From: Roseiarcus sp049509635
GTDB lineage: Bacteria; Pseudomonadota; Alphaproteobacteria; Rhizobiales; Beijerinckiaceae
Direction of reading: 5' to 3'
Assembly (NCBI GenBank): GCA_049509635.1
Contig: JBEKZS010000098.1
Location: 1-21,615, forward strand
DNA length: 21,615 nucleotides
Translations under genes and position numbers: made by a program
Notes under the pieces: model-generated
What the model was told of the DNA's origin: nothing
What the model saw: only the letters and a program-made list of their open reading frames with translations
Database searches by the model: none
Shown: positions 7,297 through 14,281 of the stretch, piece by piece
Position numbering within the stretch: position 1 is the stretch's first letter
Layout of the letters: each line of letters begins with the position of its first letter

Positions 7297-8220
7297 CTAG
7301 GCGGCCTTGGGCGCCAGATCGACGCCGCCGATGCGGCCGATATGCGTGGCCAGCATCGGCACATAGTCCTGCGCGCCGCCGGCGGCGTAGGCGAGCGCAA
7401 AGGCGTTCCTGGCCGCATTGCCCATCGGGTTGGGCAGATCCGCGGCGTCGGCCATCGCTTCGAGGTAGCGCAGGTCCTTGAACGCATTGGCGATGGTGAA
7501 TTTGTGGGCGTCGCGGTCGCCTTCGAGCGTCCAGCGCATGAAGGTCTGGTAGAAGCCGCAGTCCATCCGGCCGCCGCGAATGACGCTGTCGAACCGGGCC
7601 GGCGCGATGCCGACCTTCTGCGACAGCGCCAGCGCCTCGGCATAGAGCGCCGCATAGCCCAGCGACAGGAAGTTGTTGAGCAGCTTCATGCGGTGGCCGT
7701 CGCCGACCGCCCCGATGTGCACGATCTTGCCGGCCCAGGTCGCGAGCACCGGCTCGAGCCGCGCGAACACCGCCGCGCTCGCCCCGACCATCGTGTCGAG
7801 CTTGCCTTCCCAGGCCTCCTTCGGCGTGCGGCCGAGCGGCGCATCGACGAACGCGACGCCGCGCGGGGCGAGTTCGGCGGCGAGCGCGAGGGTCGAATTG
7901 GGGTCGGACGTCGAACAATCGACGATCACCGATCCCGGCTTCGCGCCCGCCGCCAGCCCTTCGGGGCCGCGCACGATCGATTCGACGTCCCTGGAGCCGG
8001 TGACGCAGAGGAATACGATCGTCGAGCGCGCCGCGACCTCGGCGGCGGTCGTCACGATCGCCGCGCCGCGCGCCGCCAGATCGTCGAGCGCCGCGCGCTT
8101 GCTGCGCCCCATCGCGGTCAGGGAATAGCCCTTGTCGACGATGTTCTTGGCCATGCCGTGGCCCATGAAGCCCAGACCGATGAATCCGATGGTCTCTGCT
8201 GGTTTGTCTGCGGTCGTCAT
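7297..8220 (-). CDS. 3-hydroxyisobutyrate dehydrogenase-family oxidoreductase with YihU-like GRTP motif
   Basis: This 307-residue NAD(P)-dependent beta-hydroxyacid dehydrogenase has the Rossmann motif GFIGLGFMGHGMA (12-24) and the catalytic lysine in GHRMKLLNN (K179). In place of the usual DAPVSGG it has DAPLGRTPKEA (127-137). The GRT element and the spacing R131, K179, N182, S186 match R123, K171, N174, S178 of the E. coli sulfolactaldehyde reductase YihU as I recall them. The start at 8220 has a strong GAGGAG site; the longer frame to 8394 would overlap otnC and look unlike the family. It lies 170 bases downstream of otnC in the same direction. It may oxidise or reduce a C3-C4 hydroxy acid in the tetronate pathway, or a sulfonated analogue; the sequence does not decide. 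Confidence 0.88.
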   Translation of the reverse strand: MTTADKPAETIGFIGLGFMGHGMAKNIVDKGYSLTAMGRSKRAALDDLAARGAAIVTTAAEVAARSTIVFLCVTGSRDVESIVRGPEGLAAGAKPGSVIVDCSTSDPNSTLALAAELAPRGVAFVDAPLGRTPKEAWEGKLDTMVGASAAVFARLEPVLATWAGKIVHIGAVGDGHRMKLLNNFLSLGYAALYAEALALSQKVGIAPARFDSVIRGGRMDCGFYQTFMRWTLEGDRDAHKFTIANAFKDLRYLEAMADAADLPNPMGNAARNAFALAYAAGGAQDYVPMLATHIGRIGGVDLAPKAA

Positions 8221-8321
8221 CGACGGCTCCTCGTCGCTCGGCGCGGTTGGGGCCGCGCGCCCTCGTCCGGATGGCTCTGCCGGTTTGCCGGCGCGCCGAA
8301 CTTTCTCCGGCGCCGCGGGCG

Positions 8322-8331
8322 GCGCTGTCAA
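8322..8331 (-). promoter_or_regulatory. Possible internal promoter element / operator half-site
   Basis: On the minus strand this reads TTGACAGCGC. It contains a consensus -35 hexamer TTGACA and matches one half (TGACAGCGC) of the LacI-type operator at 11547-11562. It sits in the 170-base gap before the dehydrogenase start at 8220, so that gene may have its own regulated promoter. No good -10 box is visible 17 bases on, and the second operator half is missing. Confidence 0.2.
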
Positions 8332-8390
8332 CGCTGCCGCGGCGGGCTGCGGCGTCGATCGGAGCGGAGCGCGCCGCCCCGCCGGGCCGA

Positions 8391-9032
8391 TCAAGAGAGA
8401 TTGTATTGTCGCCGCAAGGCGTCCGCCTGTTCGGGCGTCAGCGGCCGGATCGGGGTCGCGCGCAGCATGAGGAACAGCTTCGCCGTCTCCTCGAGCTCCT
8501 CGGCGGCGAACTGCGCGTTGGCCAGCGAAGTTCCCGCGACCACCGGACCATGATTGGCGAGCAGCACCGCGTGATGGCGGCCGGCGAGCGCCCCGACCGC
8601 CTCGGCGAGCGCCGCCTCGCCCGGCGGGAAATAGGGGACGAGCGGCAGCCGGCCGACGCGCATGACGAAATAGGCGGTGAGCGGCGGCAGCACGTCCGCG
8701 GGGTCGACATCGGCCAGAATGCTGACCGCCACCGAATGGGTCGCGTGCAGATGCACGACGGCGCCGGCGTCGCGGCGCTGGCCGTACATGCAGAAGTGGA
8801 GGAAGGCCTCCTTGGTGCCGGGGTCGCCGGCGCGATGGCGCCCCTGCGGGTCGTAGCTGGTCAGCTTCGCCGGATCGAGCTCGCCCAGGCAGGCGTTGGT
8901 CGGCGTCATGAGATAGGCGCCGTCGGACAGGCGGACGCTGATGTTGCCGGTCGATCCGAAGGTCAGCCCGCGCTGGAACATCGAGGCCCCGACCCGGCAG
9001 ATCGCTTCGCGCGCCTTGGTTTCCTCGCTCAT
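8391..9032 (-). CDS. otnC: 3-oxo-tetronate 4-phosphate decarboxylase (class II aldolase family)
   Basis: This 213-residue protein is a zinc-dependent class II aldolase/adducin-family enzyme of the OtnC/YgbL type. OtnC decarboxylates 3-dehydro-tetronate 4-phosphate to dihydroxyacetone phosphate and CO2, the last step of L-threonate and D-erythronate breakdown. Visible motifs are the phosphate-binding GSTGN (26-30), KE at 74-75 with the likely catalytic Glu75, the zinc ligands H94 and H96 in HLHATHS, and H161 in NHGPVV. Length fits the family. It follows otnK by 25 bases on the same strand, a pairing that is standard for this pathway and supports the assignment over fuculose- or ribulose-phosphate aldolases. 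Confidence 0.92.
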   Translation of the reverse strand: MSEETKAREAICRVGASMFQRGLTFGSTGNISVRLSDGAYLMTPTNACLGELDPAKLTSYDPQGRHRAGDPGTKEAFLHFCMYGQRRDAGAVVHLHATHSVAVSILADVDPADVLPPLTAYFVMRVGRLPLVPYFPPGEAALAEAVGALAGRHHAVLLANHGPVVAGTSLANAQFAAEELEETAKLFLMLRATPIRPLTPEQADALRRQYNLS

Positions 9033-9057
9033 GAACGCTTCCCCGCCCGCCCCGCGA

Positions 9058-10320
9058 TCAATCCAGCCTCGTCCAGGCCTTCAGGAAGAAGTCCGGCGCG
9101 CCGAAATTCCCCGACTTCAGCGCCAGCGCGACGTCGGGCGCGCCGGCGCTGCGGGTCCAGGGGACGCCGGGGTCGATCTCCGGACCGATCTGGAGAACCG
9201 AAACCCCGAGCGCGGCGACGACCGCGCCCGACGTCTCGCCGCCCGCGACGATGAAGCGGGTGAAGCCGCCGGCGAGCAGGAGGCGCGCGACCTCGGCGAG
9301 CATCGTCTCGACCAGCTCGCCCGCGCGCGCCGCGCCGAGCCGGTCCTGAACCGCGCGCACGACCTCGGGGTCGGCGCTCGAATAGATCAGCGGGGGAAGG
9401 GCGCCGCCGGCGCCGATCGCCCAGTCGGCGACCGCGCGCGCCGTCGTCGCGCCCGCCGCGATCTCCAGGGCGTCGAGACGCAGAGCGGGAACCCCGGCCT
9501 CGATCGCGCGCCCGATCTGGCCGCGGGTCGCGGTCGAACAGGAGCCGGCGAGGATCGCCGACCGGCCCGGCGGCGCCGCCAGCCTGGCGGCCGGCGGCTC
9601 TGCGCCCAGACTGCCGGCCGCGCGGAAATTGTCGGGCAGGCCCATCGCGACCCCGGAGCCGCCGGTGACCAGCGCCATATCCGCGCAGGCGGCGCCGATG
9701 GCGCGCAGGTGCTCGTCGCGGATCGCATCGACGATCACGATCCGCTCGCCCGCCGCCGCCGCGGCCGCGAACGCCGCCCGGATCGCGGCGACGCCGCGCT
9801 CGACCACGGCCAGCGGTACGAGGCCGACCCTGCCGCGCGTCTGCCGCTGGAGAACGCGCACGAGATTGGCGTCGCGCATCGGCGTCAGCGGATGGTCCTT
9901 CATCGGACTGTCCGACAGCAGGACGTCGCCGACGAACAGATGGCCCAGATAGATCGAGCGGCCGGCGGCCGGGAACGCCGGACAGGCGATGGTGAGATCG
10001 GCGCCGACGAGATCGAGCAGGGCCTCTGCGACCGGGCCGATATTGCCCTGATCGGTCGAATCGAACGTCGAGCAATATTTGAAGACCAATTGCCGCGCGC
10101 CGGCCGCGCGCAAACCGCGCGCCGCCTCGAGCGACTGGGCCACCGCATCGGCCGCCGGGATGGTTCTCGACTTCAGCGCGACCACCACCGCCTCGGCGTC
10201 GCCGAAATCGCGCTCGCCCGGCGCCCCGATCGCCTGCACGGTCCGCATGCCCTGGCGCGACAGCATCAGCGCGAGGTCGGTCGCCCCGGTCAGGTCGTCG
10301 GCGATTGCGCCCAGCAGCAT
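9058..10320 (-). CDS. otnK: 3-oxo-tetronate kinase (four-carbon acid sugar kinase family)
   Basis: This 420-residue protein belongs to the four-carbon acid sugar kinase family (formerly DUF1537, YgbK/OtnK). It phosphorylates 3-dehydro-tetronate at the 4-hydroxyl with ATP. The N-terminal domain opens with GAIADDLTGATDLA (4-17), and includes FKYCSTFDSTDQGNIGP and CPAFPAAGRSIY, both typical of the substrate-binding domain. The C-terminal nucleotide-binding domain carries FIVAGGETSGAVVAAL and SGNFGAPDFF near the end. The start at 10320 has GGAAG seven bases upstream. It lies 51 bases after the LacI-type regulator gene and directly before otnC, so these three are probably one transcript. Confidence 0.94.
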   Translation of the reverse strand: MLLGAIADDLTGATDLALMLSRQGMRTVQAIGAPGERDFGDAEAVVVALKSRTIPAADAVAQSLEAARGLRAAGARQLVFKYCSTFDSTDQGNIGPVAEALLDLVGADLTIACPAFPAAGRSIYLGHLFVGDVLLSDSPMKDHPLTPMRDANLVRVLQRQTRGRVGLVPLAVVERGVAAIRAAFAAAAAAGERIVIVDAIRDEHLRAIGAACADMALVTGGSGVAMGLPDNFRAAGSLGAEPPAARLAAPPGRSAILAGSCSTATRGQIGRAIEAGVPALRLDALEIAAGATTARAVADWAIGAGGALPPLIYSSADPEVVRAVQDRLGAARAGELVETMLAEVARLLLAGGFTRFIVAGGETSGAVVAALGVSVLQIGPEIDPGVPWTRSAGAPDVALALKSGNFGAPDFFLKAWTRLD

Positions 10321-10371
10321 GGTTCGGCTTCCAGCAAATGAGCCGCGCCCGCCCGGCGGCGCGCGGGCAAT

Positions 10372-11397
10372 CTAGGCGGTGGCCCCGGCGACGATCTCGT
10401 AGCCGGTGTCGATGACGAGCGGCCTCGCGCCCCGATGAGGACTTTCGGCGATCTTCTCGACGCCGATCCGGCCGATCAGATAGCGGTTCGAGCGGATCGT
10501 CGACAAGGGCGTCGGCAGCGATTGGCCGATCTCGAGGCCGTTGAAGCCGAACACGGCGAGTTCGTCCTTCAGCCGGATGTTGGACGCGATGCAATGGAAG
10601 ACGCCGCCGACCGCCATGTCGTCGTTGGAGAACACCGCGACGTCGATGCCGGGCGACCGGGCGAGCAGGTCGGCGAGCATGGCGCGGCCCGCCAGCGTCG
10701 AACTGGGACCCGCGACGCGGGCTTCGGCCGCGATCGACAGGCCGCTCTGCGCGAGCGCGGCGGCGAGCCCGTCGTAGCGCAGGCGCGCGCGGCGATCGAG
10801 ACTCCAGTCGTGCCCGACATAGCCGAACCGGCGGTAGCCGCGCTCGATCAGATAGTTTCCCGAATCAAAGCCCGCGCGACGGTGCGACAGGCCGACCGCA
10901 ATGTCGATCGGGGGGGAGTCGATGTCCATCAGCTCGGCGACCCGCACGCCGCTGTCCTCGAGCATGCGGCGGGTGGCGTCGGTATGGTCGAAGCCGACGA
11001 TGATCATCGCGGCGGGCTTCCAGGCGAGCAGCGCCCGCACGAGGCTCTCCTCGGATTGCAGATCGTAGTCGGTGACGCCGACCACCGGCTGGAAGCCGGA
11101 CTCGTCGAGCGCGTCATGGACGCCGCGCAGCACCTCGGGGAACACGATGTTCGACAGCGAGGGTATGACCACGCCCATCAGGTTGGATTCGGCCGAGGCG
11201 AGCGAACCGGCGACCCGGTTGGGCACATAGCCGACCGCCCGCACCGCCTCCATCACCCTGGCGCGCGTGTGGTCGGCGATCGGGCCCTTGTTGCGCATGA
11301 TTCGCGATACGGTGATCTCGCTGACATTGGCCAGCCTCGCCACCTTGGCGAGGGTGACGGCCGGCCGACGTTCGCGCAACGGCCGCTTGTCCTCCAT
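10372..11397 (-). CDS. LacI-family transcriptional repressor of the sugar-acid genes
   Basis: This 341-residue protein has a LacI-type N-terminal helix-turn-helix (about residues 14-38, VTLAKVARLANVSEITVSRIMRN) and hinge-helix segment (NRVAGSLASAESN). A periplasmic-binding-protein-like effector domain follows from about 62 onward, including VVIPSLSNIVFPEVL, VFSNDDMAVGG and FGFNGLEIGQ, similar to gluconate repressor GntR. The start at 11397 (MEDKRP) has GGAG five bases upstream; a longer frame to 11463 is less likely. It heads the leftward otnK/otnC operon and is divergent from ltnD, with a matching operator between. The effector is probably a tetronate or related sugar acid. Autoregulation is likely because the operator overlaps the inferred promoter of this gene. 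Confidence 0.93.
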   Translation of the reverse strand: MEDKRPLRERRPAVTLAKVARLANVSEITVSRIMRNKGPIADHTRARVMEAVRAVGYVPNRVAGSLASAESNLMGVVIPSLSNIVFPEVLRGVHDALDESGFQPVVGVTDYDLQSEESLVRALLAWKPAAMIIVGFDHTDATRRMLEDSGVRVAELMDIDSPPIDIAVGLSHRRAGFDSGNYLIERGYRRFGYVGHDWSLDRRARLRYDGLAAALAQSGLSIAAEARVAGPSSTLAGRAMLADLLARSPGIDVAVFSNDDMAVGGVFHCIASNIRLKDELAVFGFNGLEIGQSLPTPLSTIRSNRYLIGRIGVEKIAESPHRGARPLVIDTGYEIVAGATA

Positions 11398-11511
11398 CGT
11401 CGCTCCGCCTGTCATGGCGGGGGAACGACCCCCTCGCCCGCCCCTTGCGATCGAATCCGACACCCTCCGACCGAGCCCTGAAAATCCGCGGCCGGCGGGC
11501 GGAAATCGGCG

Positions 11512-11540
11512 TTGACTCGGCCCAAAAATTCGCCGCTAAT
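11512..11540 (+). promoter_or_regulatory. Candidate promoter of the ltnD operon
   Basis: TTGACT (11512-11517) and GCTAAT (11535-11540) are spaced by 17 bases, giving a reasonable sigma-70 pair. The predicted start of transcription would fall near 11547, exactly where the operator-like palindrome begins. The -10 box is only a 4 of 6 match. Confidence 0.45.
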
Positions 11541-11541
11541 G

Positions 11542-11570
11542 AAGGTATGATAGCGCTGTCATCCTGACAA
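11542..11570 (-). promoter_or_regulatory. Candidate promoter of the LacI-otnK-otnC operon
   Basis: On the minus strand TTGTCA (plus-strand 11565-11570) and TACCTT (11542-11547) are 17 bases apart. The palindromic operator fills the spacer, so a bound repressor would block polymerase. The -10 match is weak. The leader to the regulator start at 11397 would be about 140 bases. Confidence 0.35.
11547..11562. promoter_or_regulatory. LacI-type operator palindrome
   Basis: ATGATAGCGCTGTCAT is symmetric at 14 of 16 positions around a central CG, inside AGCGCT. This is the form of many LacI-family operators. It lies in the 207-base gap between the LacI-type gene and the divergent ltnD-like gene, at the inferred start site of one promoter and inside the spacer of the other. 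One repressor dimer could therefore control both arms. Confidence 0.7.
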
Positions 11571-11604
11571 GGGGGCAGGGCGCGCAGGAGAGCGAAGGCG
11601 CATC

Positions 11605-12525
11605 GTGGCGTCGGACGAATCCATTGGGATTGGCGTGATCGGCCTGGGCTCGATGGGGCTCGGAATGGCGACGTCGATGGCCCGGCGCGGGGTCGCGGTG
11701 ACCGGCTACGACCTCGATCCGGACGCGGTCGCCCGTCTCGTCGCGGCCGGCGGCGGCGCCGCCGCCAGCGCGGCCGAGGCGGCGCGCGACGCCGACGGGC
11801 TCGTCGTCGTGGTCGTCAACGCGGCTCAGACGGACGCCGTCCTGTTCGGCGCGGACGGCGCCGCCGCCGCGATGCAGCGCGGCGGCGTGATCGTCGCCTG
11901 CGCGACGATGGCCCCCCGTGACGCGGCGCGGCTCGCCGAAAAAGCGGCGGCGCTCGGCCTGCTCTACCTCGACGCGCCGATCAGCGGCGGCGCCGTCAAG
12001 GCGGCCGCCGGCCAATTGACGGTGATGGCTTCGGGCGCGCCGGCGGCGTTCGAGCGGGCGGCGCCGATCCTCGACGCCATCGCGGCGACCGTTCACCGAC
12101 TCGGCGACGCCGCCGGAATCGGCGCGTCGTTCAAGATGGTCAACCAGTTGCTGGCGGGCGTCCATATCGCAGCGGCCTGCGAGGCGATGACGTTCGCGGC
12201 GCGCCTCGGGCTCGACCTGCCGAAAGTCTATGAGGTCATCACCGGCTCGGCGGGCAATTCCTGGATGTTCGAAAATCGCGCGCCGCATATACTGGCCGGC
12301 GATTACAGCCCGCGCAGCGCGGTCGACATTTTCACCAAGGATCTCGGCATCGTCAGCGACATGGGCCGGCAGGAGAAATTCCCGCTCCAGCTCTCCGCGA
12401 CCGCGCTCCAGATGTTCATCGCGACCGCGGCGGCCGGCATGGGGCGCGACGACGACGCCTCGGTCGCGCGGATGATCGCCAGGCTGACCGGCGTCGTCCT
12501 GCCGACGGCGGCGACGGAGGGCTGA
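11605..12525 (+). CDS. ltnD: L-threonate dehydrogenase-like enzyme (3-hydroxyisobutyrate dehydrogenase family)
   Basis: This 306-residue NAD-dependent dehydrogenase is of the LtnD type, which oxidises L-threonate to 2-dehydro-L-erythronate. The Rossmann motif is GVIGLGSMGLG (10-20), the substrate loop is the canonical DAPISGG (123-129), and the catalytic lysine is K177 in FKMVNQ. The segments VVVVVNAAQTDAVLFG and GSAGNSWMFENRAPHI are ones I associate with LtnD. The start is a GTG at 11605 with GAAGG six bases upstream. It is the first gene of the rightward arm and is divergent from the repressor/otnK/otnC arm. The usual next enzyme, isomerase OtnI, is absent from the window. Assignment to threonate rather than another C4 acid rests on family and context. 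Confidence 0.85.
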   Translation: MASDESIGIGVIGLGSMGLGMATSMARRGVAVTGYDLDPDAVARLVAAGGGAAASAAEAARDADGLVVVVVNAAQTDAVLFGADGAAAAMQRGGVIVACATMAPRDAARLAEKAAALGLLYLDAPISGGAVKAAAGQLTVMASGAPAAFERAAPILDAIAATVHRLGDAAGIGASFKMVNQLLAGVHIAAACEAMTFAARLGLDLPKVYEVITGSAGNSWMFENRAPHILAGDYSPRSAVDIFTKDLGIVSDMGRQEKFPLQLSATALQMFIATAAAGMGRDDDASVARMIARLTGVVLPTAATEG

Positions 12526-12560
12526 CCGTCGCGGCGTCGGATGAAGCAGGGGAGCGCGGG

Positions 12561-14252
12561 ATGGCGAGCAAGATTGCACTGTTCGGCGCGGCGCTGCCGA
12601 CCCTCGAGGCCGGCGGTCTGATCCTGGCGCTCTGGGCGTCGGCGACTGGCGCCGAGGCGGCCTCTGCGACCCTCGCGCCCGAGGCCTGCGCCGCGCTGGC
12701 CGCGCCGATCCCGGCGACCGCGATCGGCCTGCCGAGCGGCGCGGCGGAAATCGAATCGGCGACCTATTCGTCCGGTTCGCCGCTCGCCGTCGCCGAACGC
12801 GCGCCGACGCCGGCCTCGCGCGTCAGTCCGGCATTGCCCGCCTATTGCAGGGTGCTCGGACATATCCAGCCGCTCGACCCCAAGGCGCCGCCGATCCAGT
12901 TCGAGGTCAACCTGCCCGCCCAGTGGAACGGGCGCTCGGCGCAATATGGCGGCGGCGGCTTCAACGGCGTGCTGATCACCGGCCTCGGCCTCGCGCCGGC
13001 GGGCCGGTTCGATCAGCCCGCCCCGCTGGCCCGCGGCTATGTCACGGTCGGAACCGATTCCGGCCATCAGGCCGCGCCCGGACAGCCGCCGCAGGTTTTC
13101 GCGCTCAACGACGAGGCCTTCCTCAACTTCAGCCACGCCGCCTACAAGAAAGTGCGCGACGTCGCGGTCGCGCTGATGAAGCGCGCCTATGGCGCAGGGC
13201 CGGAGAAGCTCTACTATCTCGGCAGCTCGGAGGGCGGGCGCGAGGCGCTGACCATGGCGCAGCGCTATCCCGACGATTTCGACGGCATTTTCGCGCGCGT
13301 GCCGGTGATCGGCTGGACCGGCTTGCAGCACGCGGGAACCCGCGACGGTCTGGCCACGATGGGCGAGGCCTGGCTGCGGCCCGCGCAGGTCGAGCTCGTC
13401 GCCGACGCCGTCGTGGCCGCATGCGGCGCGGTGGACGGCATCGTCGGCGACGCGGCGGGCTGCCGCGCGAAATTCGATCCCGCGCGTCTCCTGTGCGCGG
13501 CGGGCCGGAGCGGCGACGGCTGCCTCAGCGCCGCGCAGGTCGCGGCCGTCGACGCCTTGCATTCGCCCTATCGGTTCCCGTTCCCGCTCGCCAATGGCGT
13601 GACCGAATATCCCGGCTGGGGCGTCTCGGGCGAGGCGACCCCGGCGTTCGGACCGACGGGCGGGTGGCGCGCCTGGTGGCTCGGCGCCAGCGCGCCGACG
13701 CTGCCGCCGGCGCCCGACAATGGCATCGCCTGGGTCTTCGGCAGCGGCGGGATGCGCTATGTGTTCGCCCGCGATCCCGATCTCGACGTCGCGCGCTACC
13801 GGCCGGAGGACCACGCCGATCGGGTCCGCGAGGTCTCGGCGCTGATGGATTCGACCAATCCCGATCTCTCCGCCTTCGCCGCCCACGGCGGCAAGCTCAT
13901 CATGCTCGAGCACATGTCCGACTACGCGCAGAGCCCCTATGCCGGCATCGGCTATTTCCAGTCCGTGGAGGCGCGGCTGGGCAAGGACCAGGTTCGCGCC
14001 TTCGCCCGCCTCTACACCGCCCCCGGCGTCGACCATGTCGGCAGCGGCGCGCCGGCCAATGTCGACATGCTGAGCGCGCTCGCGGACTGGGTCGAGCGCG
14101 GCAGGCCGCCGCAGGACCTCAGCCTGGTCGAACAGGGATTGGCGCCGTCGTTTCCGGTGCTTCGCGCCCGTCCGCTGTGCGAATGGCCGCAATGGCCCCA
14201 TTACGCGGGCGGCGACGTGAAGCTCGCCGCGAGCTTCGCCTGCGCGGACTAG
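12561..14252 (+). CDS. Secreted tannase/feruloyl esterase-family hydrolase
   Basis: This 563-residue alpha/beta hydrolase belongs to the tannase/feruloyl esterase family, which cleaves aromatic carboxylic esters such as galloyl or feruloyl esters. A signal peptide is likely (hydrophobic 17-31, ending near AEA), so it acts in the periplasm or outside. The nucleophile is S223 in GSSEGGR (221-227), the probable acid is D454 in HMSDYAQSPY, and the base is H492 in GVDHVGSG. The lid region contains a VDGIVGDAAGC segment like the family calcium loop. The family CS-D-HC pattern, in which two Cys beside Ser and His form a disulfide, is lost on both sides (S222 and V493). The ATG at 12561 has GGGGAG upstream, 35 bases after the ltnD-like gene. 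The context suggests that it feeds a hydroxy acid into the pathway. Confidence 0.9.
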   Translation: MASKIALFGAALPTLEAGGLILALWASATGAEAASATLAPEACAALAAPIPATAIGLPSGAAEIESATYSSGSPLAVAERAPTPASRVSPALPAYCRVLGHIQPLDPKAPPIQFEVNLPAQWNGRSAQYGGGGFNGVLITGLGLAPAGRFDQPAPLARGYVTVGTDSGHQAAPGQPPQVFALNDEAFLNFSHAAYKKVRDVAVALMKRAYGAGPEKLYYLGSSEGGREALTMAQRYPDDFDGIFARVPVIGWTGLQHAGTRDGLATMGEAWLRPAQVELVADAVVAACGAVDGIVGDAAGCRAKFDPARLLCAAGRSGDGCLSAAQVAAVDALHSPYRFPFPLANGVTEYPGWGVSGEATPAFGPTGGWRAWWLGASAPTLPPAPDNGIAWVFGSGGMRYVFARDPDLDVARYRPEDHADRVREVSALMDSTNPDLSAFAAHGGKLIMLEHMSDYAQSPYAGIGYFQSVEARLGKDQVRAFARLYTAPGVDHVGSGAPANVDMLSALADWVERGRPPQDLSLVEQGLAPSFPVLRARPLCEWPQWPHYAGGDVKLAASFACAD

Positions 14253-14281
14253 CGGCGGCGGTTTCGCACGGGAGGTCGGAG

